Shown: positions 35,105 to 44,490 of the stretch, in pieces
How positions within the stretch are numbered: position 1 is the stretch's first letter
Layout of the letters: every line of letters starts with the position of its first letter
NCBI GenBank assembly: GCA_022482815.1
Contig: JAKVOM010000001.1
Coordinates: 806,001 to 870,000, forward strand
DNA length: 64,000 nt
From: Acidaminococcus sp.
Lineage (GTDB): Bacteria > Bacillota > Negativicutes > Acidaminococcales > Acidaminococcaceae
Direction of reading: 5' to 3'
Position numbers and translations under genes: made by a program
The notes under the pieces: generated by a model
The model's database searches: none
What the model was told of the DNA's origin: nothing
Seen by the model: only the letters and a program-made list of their open reading frames with translations

Positions 35105-35155
35105 TGTCCTGCTTTGTCCTAAGATGTCCACCCGTCCTTTATGATAGTATATAAT
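35105..35155 (+). promoter_or_regulatory. Candidate activator-dependent late promoter
   Basis: TGTCC at 35105, 35115 and 35125, then CGTCC at 35133, so about one helical turn apart, followed by TATAAT at 35150-35155 with no recognisable -35 box. The array stands just after the DUF1492 regulator gene and before the packaging genes. Confidence 0.6.
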
Positions 35156-35196
35156 CAGCAAAACAGAATAAAGAACAGCTGCACACGCAGCACACG

Positions 35197-35230
35197 AGCC
35201 TTGCGGGAACACCCTGCAGGGCTTTCTTTA
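35197..35230 (+). terminator. Hairpin before the HNH gene
   Basis: Imperfect stem AGCCTTGCGGG / CCCTGCAGGGCT with TTTCTTT tail, then GCCCTGAAAGGAGG. A similar hairpin-plus-ribosome-site arrangement precedes terL. Confidence 0.6.
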
Positions 35231-35253
35231 TGCCCTGAAAGGAGGCACGGCTT

Positions 35254-35601
35254 ATGCCAAGAAAACCACAACGACCGTGCCGCTATCCCGGATGTCCACA
35301 CCTTACGGACGGCGTTTATTGTGAAGAGCACGCAAAGATCATGGATCAACACTACGAGAAGTTCCAGCGTGGCTACTCTACCGGCAAACGCTACGGCAGA
35401 GCATGGAAACGAATCCGTGACCGCTACGTTCACAAGCACCCGCTTTGTGAGCAGTGCTTAAAGGAAGGACGCTACGTCGCGGTCGAGGAAGTCCACCACA
35501 TCGTGCCGCTTGCTGACGGAGGATCGAATGACGAGTCCAACCTTATGAGTCTTTGTCGTTCGTGTCACGAGAAGATTCACCGCGAGCGCGGCGACCGGTA
35601 G
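35254..35601 (+). CDS. HNH endonuclease of the packaging module
   Basis: Product of 115 residues with zinc-binding CRYPGCPH and CEQCLKEGR, then the HNH core VEEVHHIVPLADGGSNDESN and LCRSCHEKIH. In HK97-type phages an HNH nuclease beside the terminase genes is needed for cos-end cutting during packaging. AAAGGAGG upstream. Confidence 0.9.
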   Translation: MPRKPQRPCRYPGCPHLTDGVYCEEHAKIMDQHYEKFQRGYSTGKRYGRAWKRIRDRYVHKHPLCEQCLKEGRYVAVEEVHHIVPLADGGSNDESNLMSLCRSCHEKIHRERGDR

Positions 35602-35717
35602 GGCGGTCAAAATCTCTACGACCCTTTTCCCCGGAAAACGGCGCGGGGTCTTTTACGCAAAAATTGCAATTCAAACAGGGTATTAAACCCTGCACCACAG
35701 AAATGGAAGTGATCGAC

Positions 35718-36299
35718 ATGGCGAAAGACGGAACCTATCGCGGCGGGCGGCGTGTCAAAGCTGGCTCCAAGCCGGACGCCCTCGCCGACAAAATTATGAA
35801 AGGCGCACCTGCAAAGCGTATGGAGCTGCCGGACTTCACTGACGACATGACCGACTTCGATGTTGACGACATCGGTGACAGCGTGGAGCTGGAAGGCATG
35901 GATATGCCAAGCCCGGATGATTACCTCTCTGCTCTTCAGAAGGACGGTAAGCCCCTCGGTGCAGATGAAATCTATAAGGAAACATGGCTGTGGCTCAAGG
36001 AGCGCGGCTGCGAGAGGCTGGTAAACAAGCGCCTGCTTGAAAGCTACTCTGAGGCCTTTGCCCGGTATATCCAGTGCTCCGAAGCTGTCAGCAAATACGG
36101 CATGCTCGGAAAGCACCCGACCACCGGCGCTGCAATTGCGAGCCCATTCACACAGCTTTTGATGAATTTTCAGAAGCAGGCCAACCTGCTCTGGTATGAG
36201 ATTTACGACATTGTGAAGCAAAACTGCACCGAGCCATTTGAAGGTAGTCCGCAGGACAGCGTGATGGAGCAGCTGCTTCGAAGCAGGAGGAATATGTAA
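35718..36299 (+). CDS. terS: Terminase small subunit, P27 family
   Basis: DNA-recognition subunit of the packaging motor, 193 residues. Start at 35718, 7 bases after GGAAGTGA; the frame is open well upstream (35553) but without RBS. Acidic linker (TDDMTDFDVDDIGD) followed by the helical P27 domain (RYIQCSEAVSKYGML, then SPFTQLLMNFQKQANLLWYE). Directly followed by the methyltransferase with no gap. Bases 35602-35717 hold no other gene. Confidence 0.85.
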   Translation: MAKDGTYRGGRRVKAGSKPDALADKIMKGAPAKRMELPDFTDDMTDFDVDDIGDSVELEGMDMPSPDDYLSALQKDGKPLGADEIYKETWLWLKERGCERLVNKRLLESYSEAFARYIQCSEAVSKYGMLGKHPTTGAAIASPFTQLLMNFQKQANLLWYEIYDIVKQNCTEPFEGSPQDSVMEQLLRSRRNM

Positions 36300-37565
36300 A
36301 TGAACACACAGAAATTAGAACAGGTACCTATTGATAAACTGGTGCCCTACGCCCGGAATGCCCGGACACATAGCAAGGAGCAGATCGCACAGCTCCGGGC
36401 TTCTCTCAGGGAGTTCGGCTTTGTGAGTCCTGCTGTCATTGATGCGGACTATAACATCCTCGTCGGCCACGGTCGCATTACGGCTGCCCGCGAGGAAGGA
36501 TATGAAACCGTGCCCTGCGTCTTTGCAGAAAACCTGACGGAAGCACAAAAGCGTGCGTATATCCTTGCGGATAATCAGCTGGCGCTCAACGCAGGCTGGG
36601 ATGAGGAAATGCTGTCGGTCGAATTGTCTGATCTGCAGGATCAGTCCTTTGACCTATCTCTCCTCGGCTTTGATGCCGGTGAGCTGGATAAACTGCTCGG
36701 CACCGGAAGCGAAAAGGACATCGCCGATGATGATTTTGACCTCACCGCTGCCCTTGAGAAAGCTTCCTTCGTAGAGCCCGGCGACATCTGGACGGTTGGC
36801 AAGCATAGAGTCATGTGTGGAGATGCCACCTCTCCGGAAGATGTGGAAAAGCTCATGGACGGCAAGAATGCAAACCTTGTTCTGACCGATCCGCCCTACG
36901 GCGTATCCTTCAAAGCCTCGGATGGTCTTACGATCAAGAACGACTCTCTCAAGGGCGAGGAATTTTACAAGTTCCTGCTGGCAGCGTTTAAGAACATGGC
37001 TGACCACCTCGAAAAAGGCGGAGCCGCTTACTGCTTCCACGCGGATACTGAAGGGCTCACTTTCCGAAAGGCATTCATTGACGCAGGTTTCCATCTCGCC
37101 GGTGTGTGTATCTGGGTAAAGAACAGCCTCGTGCTCGGTCGATCCGATTATCAATGGCAGCATGAACCTGTGCTCTATGGTTTTTTGCAAAACGGCAAGC
37201 ACCCGTGGTATTCCGACCGCAAGCAGACCACCATCTGGAACTACGATAAACCAAAGCGCAATAAGGATCACCCGACCAGCAAGCCGCTGGATCTTCTGGG
37301 CTATCCCATCCAGAACTCCTCTCAGGAAAATTCTGTAGTTATTGATACCTTCGGCGGCTCCGGTTCCACACTGATGGCCTGCGAGCAGCTGAACCGCGTC
37401 TGTTACATGATGGAGCTCGATCCGAAATACGCCTCTGTCATCCTTCGCCGTTACGTGGAGGATACCGGCGATGAGGAAAATGTGTATGTAATAAGGAACG
37501 GCGAAAAGCTCCTCTATTCCGCTCTGGCAAAGGAAGTCGAGACTTCTCCGACGGCGGGTGTATAA
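36300..37565 (+). CDS. ParB-domain DNA methyltransferase
   Basis: Two-domain protein of 421 residues. N-terminal ParB/sulfiredoxin-like nuclease-fold domain (NARTHSKEQIAQLRASLREF, VGHGR). C-terminal N6-adenine or N4-cytosine methyltransferase with catalytic DPPY (197-200) and SAM motif FGGSGST (about 351). It probably modifies phage DNA against host restriction, and sits as usual between the terminase subunits. Starts at the base after terS ends. Confidence 0.92.
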   Translation: MNTQKLEQVPIDKLVPYARNARTHSKEQIAQLRASLREFGFVSPAVIDADYNILVGHGRITAAREEGYETVPCVFAENLTEAQKRAYILADNQLALNAGWDEEMLSVELSDLQDQSFDLSLLGFDAGELDKLLGTGSEKDIADDDFDLTAALEKASFVEPGDIWTVGKHRVMCGDATSPEDVEKLMDGKNANLVLTDPPYGVSFKASDGLTIKNDSLKGEEFYKFLLAAFKNMADHLEKGGAAYCFHADTEGLTFRKAFIDAGFHLAGVCIWVKNSLVLGRSDYQWQHEPVLYGFLQNGKHPWYSDRKQTTIWNYDKPKRNKDHPTSKPLDLLGYPIQNSSQENSVVIDTFGGSGSTLMACEQLNRVCYMMELDPKYASVILRRYVEDTGDEENVYVIRNGEKLLYSALAKEVETSPTAGV

Positions 37566-37625
37566 TACACAATTTCTGCCCGGATTCTTCGGCAATTTTC
37601 TACCTCAGAAAATGTCGGAAATCGC

Positions 37626-37670
37626 TTGATAAATAAGGCTTTCAGAGTGATGTATATACATGCCAAAAGG
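37626..37670 (+). promoter_or_regulatory. Repeated promoter-like motif, copy 1
   Basis: TTGATA (37626-37631), 19-base spacer ending TTCAGAGTGA, TGTATA (37651-37656), then CATGCCAAAAGG. Same layout at 38835 and 60657. Confidence 0.55.
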
Positions 37671-37711
37671 CACAGCCTAAAACCTTAATTTCACAAAGGA
37701 GGAACACACTC

Positions 37712-38380
37712 ATGAAAGCAAATTACAACGTAACCGGAAACGACAGAAAAGCATTGGTCGCAGCCATCGAAAACCTCACCGGCGACAAGGCGATCTACAT
37801 GCGTATGCCGACCTGCGCTTACGAGATCGGCGACGTCACGGTCGACAAGGAAGGCAGCGTAACCTGCGAGGACGCAGACAAGCTGGAGCGCATCATCCAC
37901 AGCCTGATCGCGGATGGCTTCACACCGGAGGATACCGAAGAGATCGAAAGCGACGATGAAGCCACTGGCCTTACGGTCAGCCTCCCGATCGACAAGGTGG
38001 CGGTCGGAAACCTCACCAACCTCCTCACAGCCAAGGAAAGCCTCATCAAGAAGGCACTCGGCATTGACGACCTTGGCATCGAGGTCACAGAGGATACGGT
38101 CAGCTTTCCTTGGTTTACTGAGATGCCGGAGCCGGACGTGGTCAAGGCCTACACCCACTTCATTGCATCCCTTGGCAAGATGAGCCGGGATTTGAAGCGC
38201 ATCAGTGCCACTGAAAAGGAAGTTGACAACGAGAAGTACGCATTCCGCTGCTTTCTCCTGCGGCTTGGCTTCATCGGAAACGAATATAAGGCAGAGCGCA
38301 AGATTCTCCTTAAGAACCTCTCCGGCAACTCCAGCTGGAAGAACGGCGCACCGGAAAAGGAGGTGGCAGCATGCGAATGA
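37712..38380 (+). CDS. Phage protein, unknown (virulence-related label in homologues)
   Basis: Product of 222 residues, soluble and acidic: N-terminal alpha/beta part (AAIENLTGDKAIYMRMPTCA) and a helical C-terminal part (KYAFRCFLLRLGFIGNEYKA). Similar proteins recur in Clostridia mobile elements without an assigned role. AAAGGAGG precedes the ATG; a repeated promoter-like motif lies just upstream. First of a three-gene accessory cluster. Confidence 0.7.
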   Translation: MKANYNVTGNDRKALVAAIENLTGDKAIYMRMPTCAYEIGDVTVDKEGSVTCEDADKLERIIHSLIADGFTPEDTEEIESDDEATGLTVSLPIDKVAVGNLTNLLTAKESLIKKALGIDDLGIEVTEDTVSFPWFTEMPEPDVVKAYTHFIASLGKMSRDLKRISATEKEVDNEKYAFRCFLLRLGFIGNEYKAERKILLKNLSGNSSWKNGAPEKEVAACE

Positions 38381-38595
38381 TCACGAAAGAGCAGCTTGAA
38401 GCGCTCCGCTCCCGCTACCCGGCAGGCACCCGCGTGGAGCTTCTCCAGATGGACGATGTACAGGCACCGCCCATCGGCACCAAGGGAACCGTTACGGGAG
38501 TCGACGATACCGGGAGCCTTATGGTGAACTGGGACAACGGCTCCGGCCTGAATGTCATCTACGGTATTGACCGTGTGCGAAAGGTGGTGGACTGA
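38371..38595 (+). CDS. DUF4314 protein
   Basis: Product of 74 residues, beta-rich SH3-like: RYPAGTRVELLQMDDVQAPP, GTKGTVTGVDDTGSLMVNWD. Matches the DUF4314 family, common in phages and conjugative elements, function unknown. Overlaps the preceding stop by 10 bases. Confidence 0.8.
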   Translation: MRMITKEQLEALRSRYPAGTRVELLQMDDVQAPPIGTKGTVTGVDDTGSLMVNWDNGSGLNVIYGIDRVRKVVD

Positions 38596-38596
38596 T

Positions 38597-38773
38597 ATGG
38601 ACGAAAAGGTAAAGGAGCAGATCCTCGCCATACGGGATACCGGCCTTACAAATATGTTCGATGTGAACACGGTGCAGCGGCTGGCCTATGAACGGGACTT
38701 CTACGAGCTGGTTTTATACCTTGAGGATCACCGGTCTGAATACGTGAAATTCATCATGTCCGGCGAGGCATAA
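38597..38773 (+). CDS. DUF5049 protein
   Basis: Product of 58 residues; start at 38597, one base after the previous stop. Small helical family (EQILAIRDTGLTNMFDVNTV, then DFYELVLYLEDH). Habitually paired with DUF4314. Unknown role. Confidence 0.78.
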   Translation: MDEKVKEQILAIRDTGLTNMFDVNTVQRLAYERDFYELVLYLEDHRSEYVKFIMSGEA

Positions 38774-38834
38774 ACTACACAATTTAGGCCTCAAATGTTC
38801 CCGCAGGATTGTCACATATATTTCGATAAATAGC

Positions 38835-38880
38835 TTGCTATTACAGGCGTTCAGAGTGATATATGTACATACCAAAAGGG
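38835..38880 (+). promoter_or_regulatory. Repeated promoter-like motif, copy 2
   Basis: TTGCTA (38835-38840), 19-base spacer ending TTCAGAGTGA, TATATG (38860-38865), then TACATACCAAAAGGG. Directly upstream of the gene at 38906. Confidence 0.55.
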
Positions 38881-38905
38881 AAAACAACCACAAGGAGGAA
38901 CCACC

Positions 38906-39271
38906 ATGAAGTACACAATCGAAGCCATAGAAAACGCGAAGCCCGGAATGTGCTGGGAAGAAATCGGATGCCAGTGGACACTGGGACAGGCCTACCTTTA
39001 CAGTAAGGAAGCTGGAAACGACCTGCCGAACTTCGCCGAAGTCATCTGGGATTACGACATCGAAGCGATCCTTGCAGATTGCCGGAAGCTCGGAGTGAAG
39101 GAATTCACCATCAGCTCCACCTTCTCAAGCCTTATCGAGACCATTGCAAAGTTTGAGGAGCTCGGCTGCACACTGGACGGAATTGTAAAGGTCAAGGAGC
39201 GCTACACCCACTTCGGAAGCGACGAGCACGCCCTCATCCCGGCTTTCAAGATGACGGTAAAGGAGGCGTAA
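38906..39271 (+). CDS. DUF7698-like phage protein
   Basis: Product of 121 residues with CWEEIGCQWTLGQAYLYSKE and FTISSTFSSLIETIAKFEEL; small alpha/beta protein with no catalytic motif. CAAGGAGG precedes the ATG. Encoded with the next gene as a two-gene unit behind the repeated promoter-like motif. Function unknown. Confidence 0.72.
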   Translation: MKYTIEAIENAKPGMCWEEIGCQWTLGQAYLYSKEAGNDLPNFAEVIWDYDIEAILADCRKLGVKEFTISSTFSSLIETIAKFEELGCTLDGIVKVKERYTHFGSDEHALIPAFKMTVKEA

Positions 39272-39276
39272 GGAAA

Positions 39277-39525
39277 ATGTGGAGCGAAGGAGTTATCGGC
39301 ATCCCGGATGCCAAGGACAAGGAAAAATACACCAAGTGTCACTACTGGGTAAAACACTACGACGAGCCAAGCGAGACCTACGGCATTAACGGAGGCAGGA
39401 TCAGCAAGCTCATGATCAAGATTGACGGCGAGACCGTTTGCAACTACGACAGAGGCTGGGACATTCATCCCACCTGCAAGGAAGCAGAGATAGCGCTTTG
39501 CATCCTGCTGGATAACCACAACTAA
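39277..39525 (+). CDS. DUF7678-like phage protein
   Basis: Product of 82 residues; YWVKHYDEPSETYGINGGRI then LMIKIDGETVCNYDRGWDIH. Small beta-rich protein often paired with the preceding one. AGGAGG site within the end of the upstream gene. Function unknown. Confidence 0.72.
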   Translation: MWSEGVIGIPDAKDKEKYTKCHYWVKHYDEPSETYGINGGRISKLMIKIDGETVCNYDRGWDIHPTCKEAEIALCILLDNHN

Positions 39526-39559
39526 ACATTAAACCCTGAATATGAATATTCCGGGAGAC

Positions 39560-39619
39560 TGAGCCAGAAGGCTCTTTCTCTCGTACTGATACCGGATCGC
39601 TTAAGCGGTCTTTTATTTT
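39560..39619 (+). terminator. Tandem short terminator hairpins before terL
   Basis: GAGCC-AGAA-GGCTC-TTTC (39561-39578) and GATCGC-TTAA-GCGGTC-TTTTATTTT (39595-39619), followed by GCCCTGAAAGGAGG. Confidence 0.6.
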
Positions 39620-39641
39620 GCCCTGAAAGGAGGCGGCCACC

Positions 39642-41249
39642 GTGCCAATGCGAAAACTGAAAAACTATAAGCCGACCCGCTTCATGGCAGAGACTTCTCA
39701 CTACAGCAAGCAGATGGCGGACTTCGCTGTGATGTTCATCGAGCAGCTCACCCACACCAAAGGCACATGGGCAGGAAAACCCTTCGAGCTCATCGACTGG
39801 CAGGAACGAATCATCCGCGACCTGTTCGGTGTCCTGAAGCCGAACGGTTACCGTCAGTTCAATACGGCCTACATCGAAATTCCAAAGAAGATGGGAAAGT
39901 CAGAGCTGGCTGCCGCGGTCGCCCTGCTTCTTTGCTGCGGTGACGGTGAGGAACGCGCCGAAGTCTACGGCTGCGCTGCCGATAGACAGCAGGCCACCAT
40001 CGTTTTTGATGTTGCTGCGGATATGGTAAGGATGTGCCCGGCGCTTAATCGGCGCGTCAAAATACTGGCCTCCCAGAAACGGATCATCTATGAGCCTACC
40101 AACAGCTTCTATCAGGTGCTCTCCGCTGAGGCCTACAGTAAGCACGGCTTTAATATCCACGGCGTGGTATTCGATGAGCTGCACACCCAACCGAACCGGA
40201 AACTCTTTGATGTAATGACAAAGGGCTCCGGTGATGCCAGAATGCAGCCGCTGTATTTCCTGATTACCACTGCAGGGAATGACACAAACACCATCTGCTA
40301 TGAAGTCCACCAGAAAGCGCAGGACATCCTCGACGGCAGGAAGGTCGATCCAACCTTTTATCCGGTCATTTACGGCGCGGAACCTGATGAGGACTGGACT
40401 GATCCGGAGGTGTGGAAAAAGGCAAATCCCTCTCTCGGTATCACGGTCGGCATTGACAAGGTAGAAGCGGCCTGCGAATCGGCAAAGCAAAACCCCGGTG
40501 AAGAGAATTCCTTCAGGCAGCTGCGCCTTAATCAATGGGTAAAGCAGGCTGTACGCTGGATGCCAATGGATAAATGGGACGCCTGCGCCTTTCCGGTCAA
40601 TGAGGATGACCTCGAAGGACGTGTCTGCTATGGCGGTCTTGACCTGTCCTCCACTACGGATATTACATCTTTTGTGCTGGTATTCCCGCCACGGGATGAA
40701 GACGACAAGTATGTGATCCTCCCGTACTTCTGGGTGCCAGAGGATACGCTGGATCTTCGCGTGAGACGCGATCATGTGCCCTACGATACTTGGGAGAAGG
40801 AAGGCGTGCTGCAGACTACCGAAGGCAACGTCATCCATTATGGTTATATCGAGAAATTCATTGAACGCCTCGGCGAGCGCTTCAATATTCGCGAAATAGC
40901 TTTCGACCGCTGGGGAGCAGTCCAGATGGTTCAGAACTTGGAGAACATGGGCTTTACTGTCGTGCCCTTCGGACAGGGCTTTAAGGATATGAGCCCGCCC
41001 ACAAAGGAGCTCATGAAGCTGACACTTGAGCAAAAGCTCGCCCACGGCGGTCATCCTATTCTCCGCTGGAATATGGATAACATCTTCATCCGTACTGACC
41101 CAGCCGGAAATATCAAGGCTGACAAGGAAAAATCTACAGAGAAGATCGACGGAGCCATCGCCACCATCATGGCGCTTGACCGTGCGATCCGCTGCGGCAA
41201 TGACAACGGTGCTTCTGTCTATGACGACAGAGGCATTTTATTTATCTGA
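39642..41249 (+). CDS. terL: Terminase large subunit
   Basis: Packaging motor ATPase-nuclease, 535 residues, Terminase_1 family. Start GTG at 39642, 8 bases after AAAGGAGG (an ATG follows two codons later). ATPase Walker A-like IPKKMGKSELAAAVALLLC, Walker B around GVVFDELHTQ, nuclease acidic residues in GGLDLSSTTDI and EIAFDRWG. Intact. Coupled with portal gene downstream. Confidence 0.95.
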   Translation: MPMRKLKNYKPTRFMAETSHYSKQMADFAVMFIEQLTHTKGTWAGKPFELIDWQERIIRDLFGVLKPNGYRQFNTAYIEIPKKMGKSELAAAVALLLCCGDGEERAEVYGCAADRQQATIVFDVAADMVRMCPALNRRVKILASQKRIIYEPTNSFYQVLSAEAYSKHGFNIHGVVFDELHTQPNRKLFDVMTKGSGDARMQPLYFLITTAGNDTNTICYEVHQKAQDILDGRKVDPTFYPVIYGAEPDEDWTDPEVWKKANPSLGITVGIDKVEAACESAKQNPGEENSFRQLRLNQWVKQAVRWMPMDKWDACAFPVNEDDLEGRVCYGGLDLSSTTDITSFVLVFPPRDEDDKYVILPYFWVPEDTLDLRVRRDHVPYDTWEKEGVLQTTEGNVIHYGYIEKFIERLGERFNIREIAFDRWGAVQMVQNLENMGFTVVPFGQGFKDMSPPTKELMKLTLEQKLAHGGHPILRWNMDNIFIRTDPAGNIKADKEKSTEKIDGAIATIMALDRAIRCGNDNGASVYDDRGILFI

Positions 41250-41265
41250 AAGGCAGGTGATCAAT

Positions 41266-42030
41266 ATGAGCATATTTTCAGGACTGTTTCGTTCAAGAGA
41301 TAAGCCTACCAATTCAACAACCGGAAGCTCCTACCGCTTCTTCTTCGGCGGGACGACCTCCGGCAAGGCTGTAACGGAGCGCTCCGCCATGCAGATGACG
41401 GCGGTCTACTCCTGCGTGAGGATTCTGTCCGAGGCAATTGCAGGCCTGCCGATACACCTCTATCGATACGGCGAAGGCGGCAGCAAGGAAAAAGCGATAA
41501 ATCATCCGCTATACTTCCTGCTTCACGATGAGCCAAATCCGGAAATGACATCCTTTGTATTCCGGGAAACATTGATGACGCACCTACTCCTGTGGGGAAA
41601 CGCCTACGCGCAGATCATTCGGAACGGCAAAGGTGAAGTGGTCGCGCTCTATCCTTTGATGCCAAATCGTATGACGGTCAACCGTGATGAAAACGGAGAG
41701 CTTTATTACGAATACCAAACATCGCAGGACGAAGCGCACACGATGAACGGCAGTCGTGTGAGGCTCCAGCCGTCCGACGTACTGCATGTTCCCGGCCTTG
41801 GCTTTGACGGCCTTGTAGGCTATTCTCCCATTGCCATGGCCAAGAACGCCATCGGCATGGCCATCGCCTGTGAGGAATTTGGGGCCAAGTTCTTTGCCAA
41901 CGGGGCTTCTCCCAGTGGCGTCCTGGAACATCCAGGGACCATCAAGGATCCTCAGCGGGTCCGGGAAGCCTGGCAGTCCCAGTTTGGAGGCAGCAGCAAT
42001 GCTGGCAAGGTGGCCGTGCTGGAAGAAGGC
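41266..42030 (+). CDS. Portal protein, exon 1 (interrupted by a group II intron)
   Basis: First 255 codons of an HK97-type portal protein (FFFGGTTSGKAVTERSAMQM, YSCVRILSEAIAGLPIHLYR, MPNRMTVNRDENGELYYEY). Start at 41266 after AGGCAGGTG. Coding stops being portal-like exactly at base 42030 (VLEEG), where an intron begins; reading on gives a stop seven codons later. Removing 42031-44490 joins LEEG to MKYTPISI in frame and gives a complete 442-residue protein. The portal is the dodecameric channel through which DNA enters the head. Confidence 0.9.
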
Positions 42031-42585
42031 GTGCGCCCAGATGGGCGTCATTGATAGTAGTGTTTGGTACTACCACCCACAATCATGGGTGAGTTGACCT
42101 GTCTTACCGCAAAGTGAAAGCTGATACGGGAACATAGCACGACAGGAAAGCGGTAAGTTACTCAAAGGCTAAAGGGTACGACTGAACCGCCACAACAATC
42201 GGATATGAGGTTTAAGGTATCTACTGAACGTGAGACTTGAGTGTCCATTTCCGAGGGGAATTGGGAAATTAGCCTGTTACCCATTCCGTGACTGACTGTC
42301 TTTACATCCTTCAAAGGCGGCATGATTGCGAATGTCACGGCACGAGCAGGAGAACCTGTGTTAAAGAGTCTAAAGCGGAACCGATAATTCGAGCATACCA
42401 AGCAATGACGCTAACTGGGGATACCCTAAAGGCGGATGCCGAAAGGCTATAGTCTATAGGACTTGAATACCGCCCATGGGTACGGAGCGTTCGTAGTAGT
42501 CCGAGAGAGTTAATAGCTCTTACATGGCGAAGGAACGCAGCTTATGCAACTCTAAAAGGAAAGGTGAAAGGGAGGAGAAACCTCA

Positions 42586-44385
42586 ATGAAACCAACATCT
42601 GAAATTTTAGAACGAATGTACAGAAATTCTGAAGAGCATTCAGACGGTATCTACACGCGGCTCTATAGGTATCTTTTGCGAGAGGATATTTACATGACCG
42701 CATACAAGAACCTTTACGCAAACAAGGGCGCAGGAACTGAGGGTGTGGACAATGATACGGCTGACGGTTTTGGAAAGGAATATGTGAATCAGATTATTGA
42801 TGAACTGAAAAACCAAACCTATGAGCCAAAAGCGGTAAAACGTGTCTACATTCCTAAGCGCAACGGAAAAATGCGTCCATTAGGTATTCCGTCATTCAGA
42901 GACAAACTGATACAGGATGCGATACGGCAGATACTTGAAGTAATCTATGAGCCTGTTTTCAGTACTCATTCGCACGGATTCAGACCGAATAGAAGCTGTC
43001 ACTCAGCGCTGAAAGAAATCAGCCGTTCTTTCCGCAGTACGAAATGGTTTGTCGAGGGAGACATTAAGGGATGCTTTGACAACATTGACCACACGGTTCT
43101 GCTGAATCTGCTTTCTGAGAAGATTAAGGACAGCAAGTTCATAAATCTGATAGGAAAGTTTCTGAAAGCGGGCTACATGGAAAATTGGGAGTACCACAAG
43201 ACATACAGCGGAACTCCGCAGGGCGGCATTCTTTCCCCGATTCTTGCAAATATATATCTGCATGAGTTGGACAAGAAAGTAGAAGCCATGCAGAAAGAAT
43301 TTAATGCGCCTGCTGATTATGCCTATACACCTGCATACGGCAAAAAGGTGAGAGGAATTGTCAAATTGCAAAAGCGTTACGGCGAATGCGTTGATGAAGC
43401 GGAAAAGAAAGAACTGTTAAAACAGATTCATAAGCTTGAAGTGGAAAAGCGCAGATTGCCATACAAGGACGCTTCCGACAAGAAAATCGCCTATGTACGC
43501 TATGCTGATGATTTTATTATCGGTGTCAGCGGAAGCCGTGAGGATGCGGAGCGTATAAAGCAGGAGCTTACGTTGTTTGTGGCAACAAGATTAAAACTGG
43601 AATTGTCTGACGAGAAAACAAAAATCACGCACAGTTCCGGCAATGCTCATTTTCTCGGATATGACATCAACGTGCGCAGATGTCAGGAATCCAAAAGGAA
43701 AACCAATGGGGTTTTACAGCGGACGCTTAATAACTCTGTGGAATTGCTTATTCCCATGGAGCGGATTGAGAAGTTCATGTACGACCGTGAGATTGTCATT
43801 CAAGGTAAGGACGACAAACTCATCCCATGGCAAAGAAACTCAATGGCGGGTCTTACTGACCTTGAAATTGTAGATACCTATAACTCGCAGACTCGTGGAA
43901 TCTGTAATTATTACTGCATAGCCAGTAATTTCTCAAAGCTGACGTATTTCGTTTATCTGATGGAATACAGCTGTCTGAAAACACTTGCTAAGAAACATAA
44001 AACCAGAATATCAGGCATAAAGAGGATATTCAAGTGCGGAAAGTCGTGGGGCATTCCTTATAAAACGAAGAAAGAGAAAAAGCGCATGATGATTGTGAAA
44101 TTCTCGGACTTCAAACGAGGAACTGTCTTTGACGAACCAAGCATTGATACGGTGAAGAACCATATCCATTTCAACACAAGAAATTCTCTTGAAGCCAGGT
44201 TGAAGGCTTGTAAATGTGAATTATGCGGTGCGGAAGGTGATGGCATTGCTTTTGAAATTCATCACATCAACAAGATGAAAAACCTCAAAGGTAAGGAGCA
44301 ATGGGAAATGGCGATGATTGCAAGAAAGCGGAAAACACTTGTTGTTTGTAAAGAATGCCATAAGAAAATCCATCATTCGTCATAG
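42586..44385 (+). CDS. ltrA: Group II intron reverse transcriptase/maturase with HNH domain
   Basis: Protein of 599 residues, GGGAGGAG upstream. RT domains include PKRNGKMRPLGIPSFRDKLI, FSTHSHGFRPNRSCHSAL and the catalytic YADD (306-309); thumb/maturase domain X follows; the C-terminus is an HNH endonuclease (CELCGAEGDG, FEIHHINKMK, VCKECHKKIHH). It helps its intron splice and copies it into new DNA sites. Complete, so the intron may be mobile. Confidence 0.95.
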   Translation: MKPTSEILERMYRNSEEHSDGIYTRLYRYLLREDIYMTAYKNLYANKGAGTEGVDNDTADGFGKEYVNQIIDELKNQTYEPKAVKRVYIPKRNGKMRPLGIPSFRDKLIQDAIRQILEVIYEPVFSTHSHGFRPNRSCHSALKEISRSFRSTKWFVEGDIKGCFDNIDHTVLLNLLSEKIKDSKFINLIGKFLKAGYMENWEYHKTYSGTPQGGILSPILANIYLHELDKKVEAMQKEFNAPADYAYTPAYGKKVRGIVKLQKRYGECVDEAEKKELLKQIHKLEVEKRRLPYKDASDKKIAYVRYADDFIIGVSGSREDAERIKQELTLFVATRLKLELSDEKTKITHSSGNAHFLGYDINVRRCQESKRKTNGVLQRTLNNSVELLIPMERIEKFMYDREIVIQGKDDKLIPWQRNSMAGLTDLEIVDTYNSQTRGICNYYCIASNFSKLTYFVYLMEYSCLKTLAKKHKTRISGIKRIFKCGKSWGIPYKTKKEKKRMMIVKFSDFKRGTVFDEPSIDTVKNHIHFNTRNSLEARLKACKCELCGAEGDGIAFEIHHINKMKNLKGKEQWEMAMIARKRKTLVVCKECHKKIHHSS

Positions 44386-44395
44386 TGTAAATGGA

Positions 44396-44430
44396 AAGCC
44401 GTGTACATCGAGAGGTGTAAGCACGGTTTG
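44396..44430 (+). ncRNA. Group II intron domain V
   Basis: AAAGCCGTGTACATCGAGAG then GTGTAAGCACGGTTT: the short conserved catalytic hairpin with AGC-type triad region and GAGA tetraloop. Domain VI follows to 44490. Confidence 0.82.
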
Positions 44431-44490
44431 GGGAGAGGCTTGTGCAAACCGACATTGGAAACAATGCACGGCGGCACTTGCCTACTCTAC

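Larger units (their letters stand above)
42031..44490 (+). mobile_element. Group II intron with reverse transcriptase
   Basis: Retroelement of 2460 bases in the portal gene. 5' end GTGCG (42031-42035); structured non-coding domain I-III region 42031-42585; maturase gene in domain IV; domain V at 44396-44430; terminal domain VI hairpin ending CTCTAC at 44490. The exon joint restores the portal reading frame exactly, which defines both ends. If the RNA splices, the portal stays functional. Confidence 0.92.
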
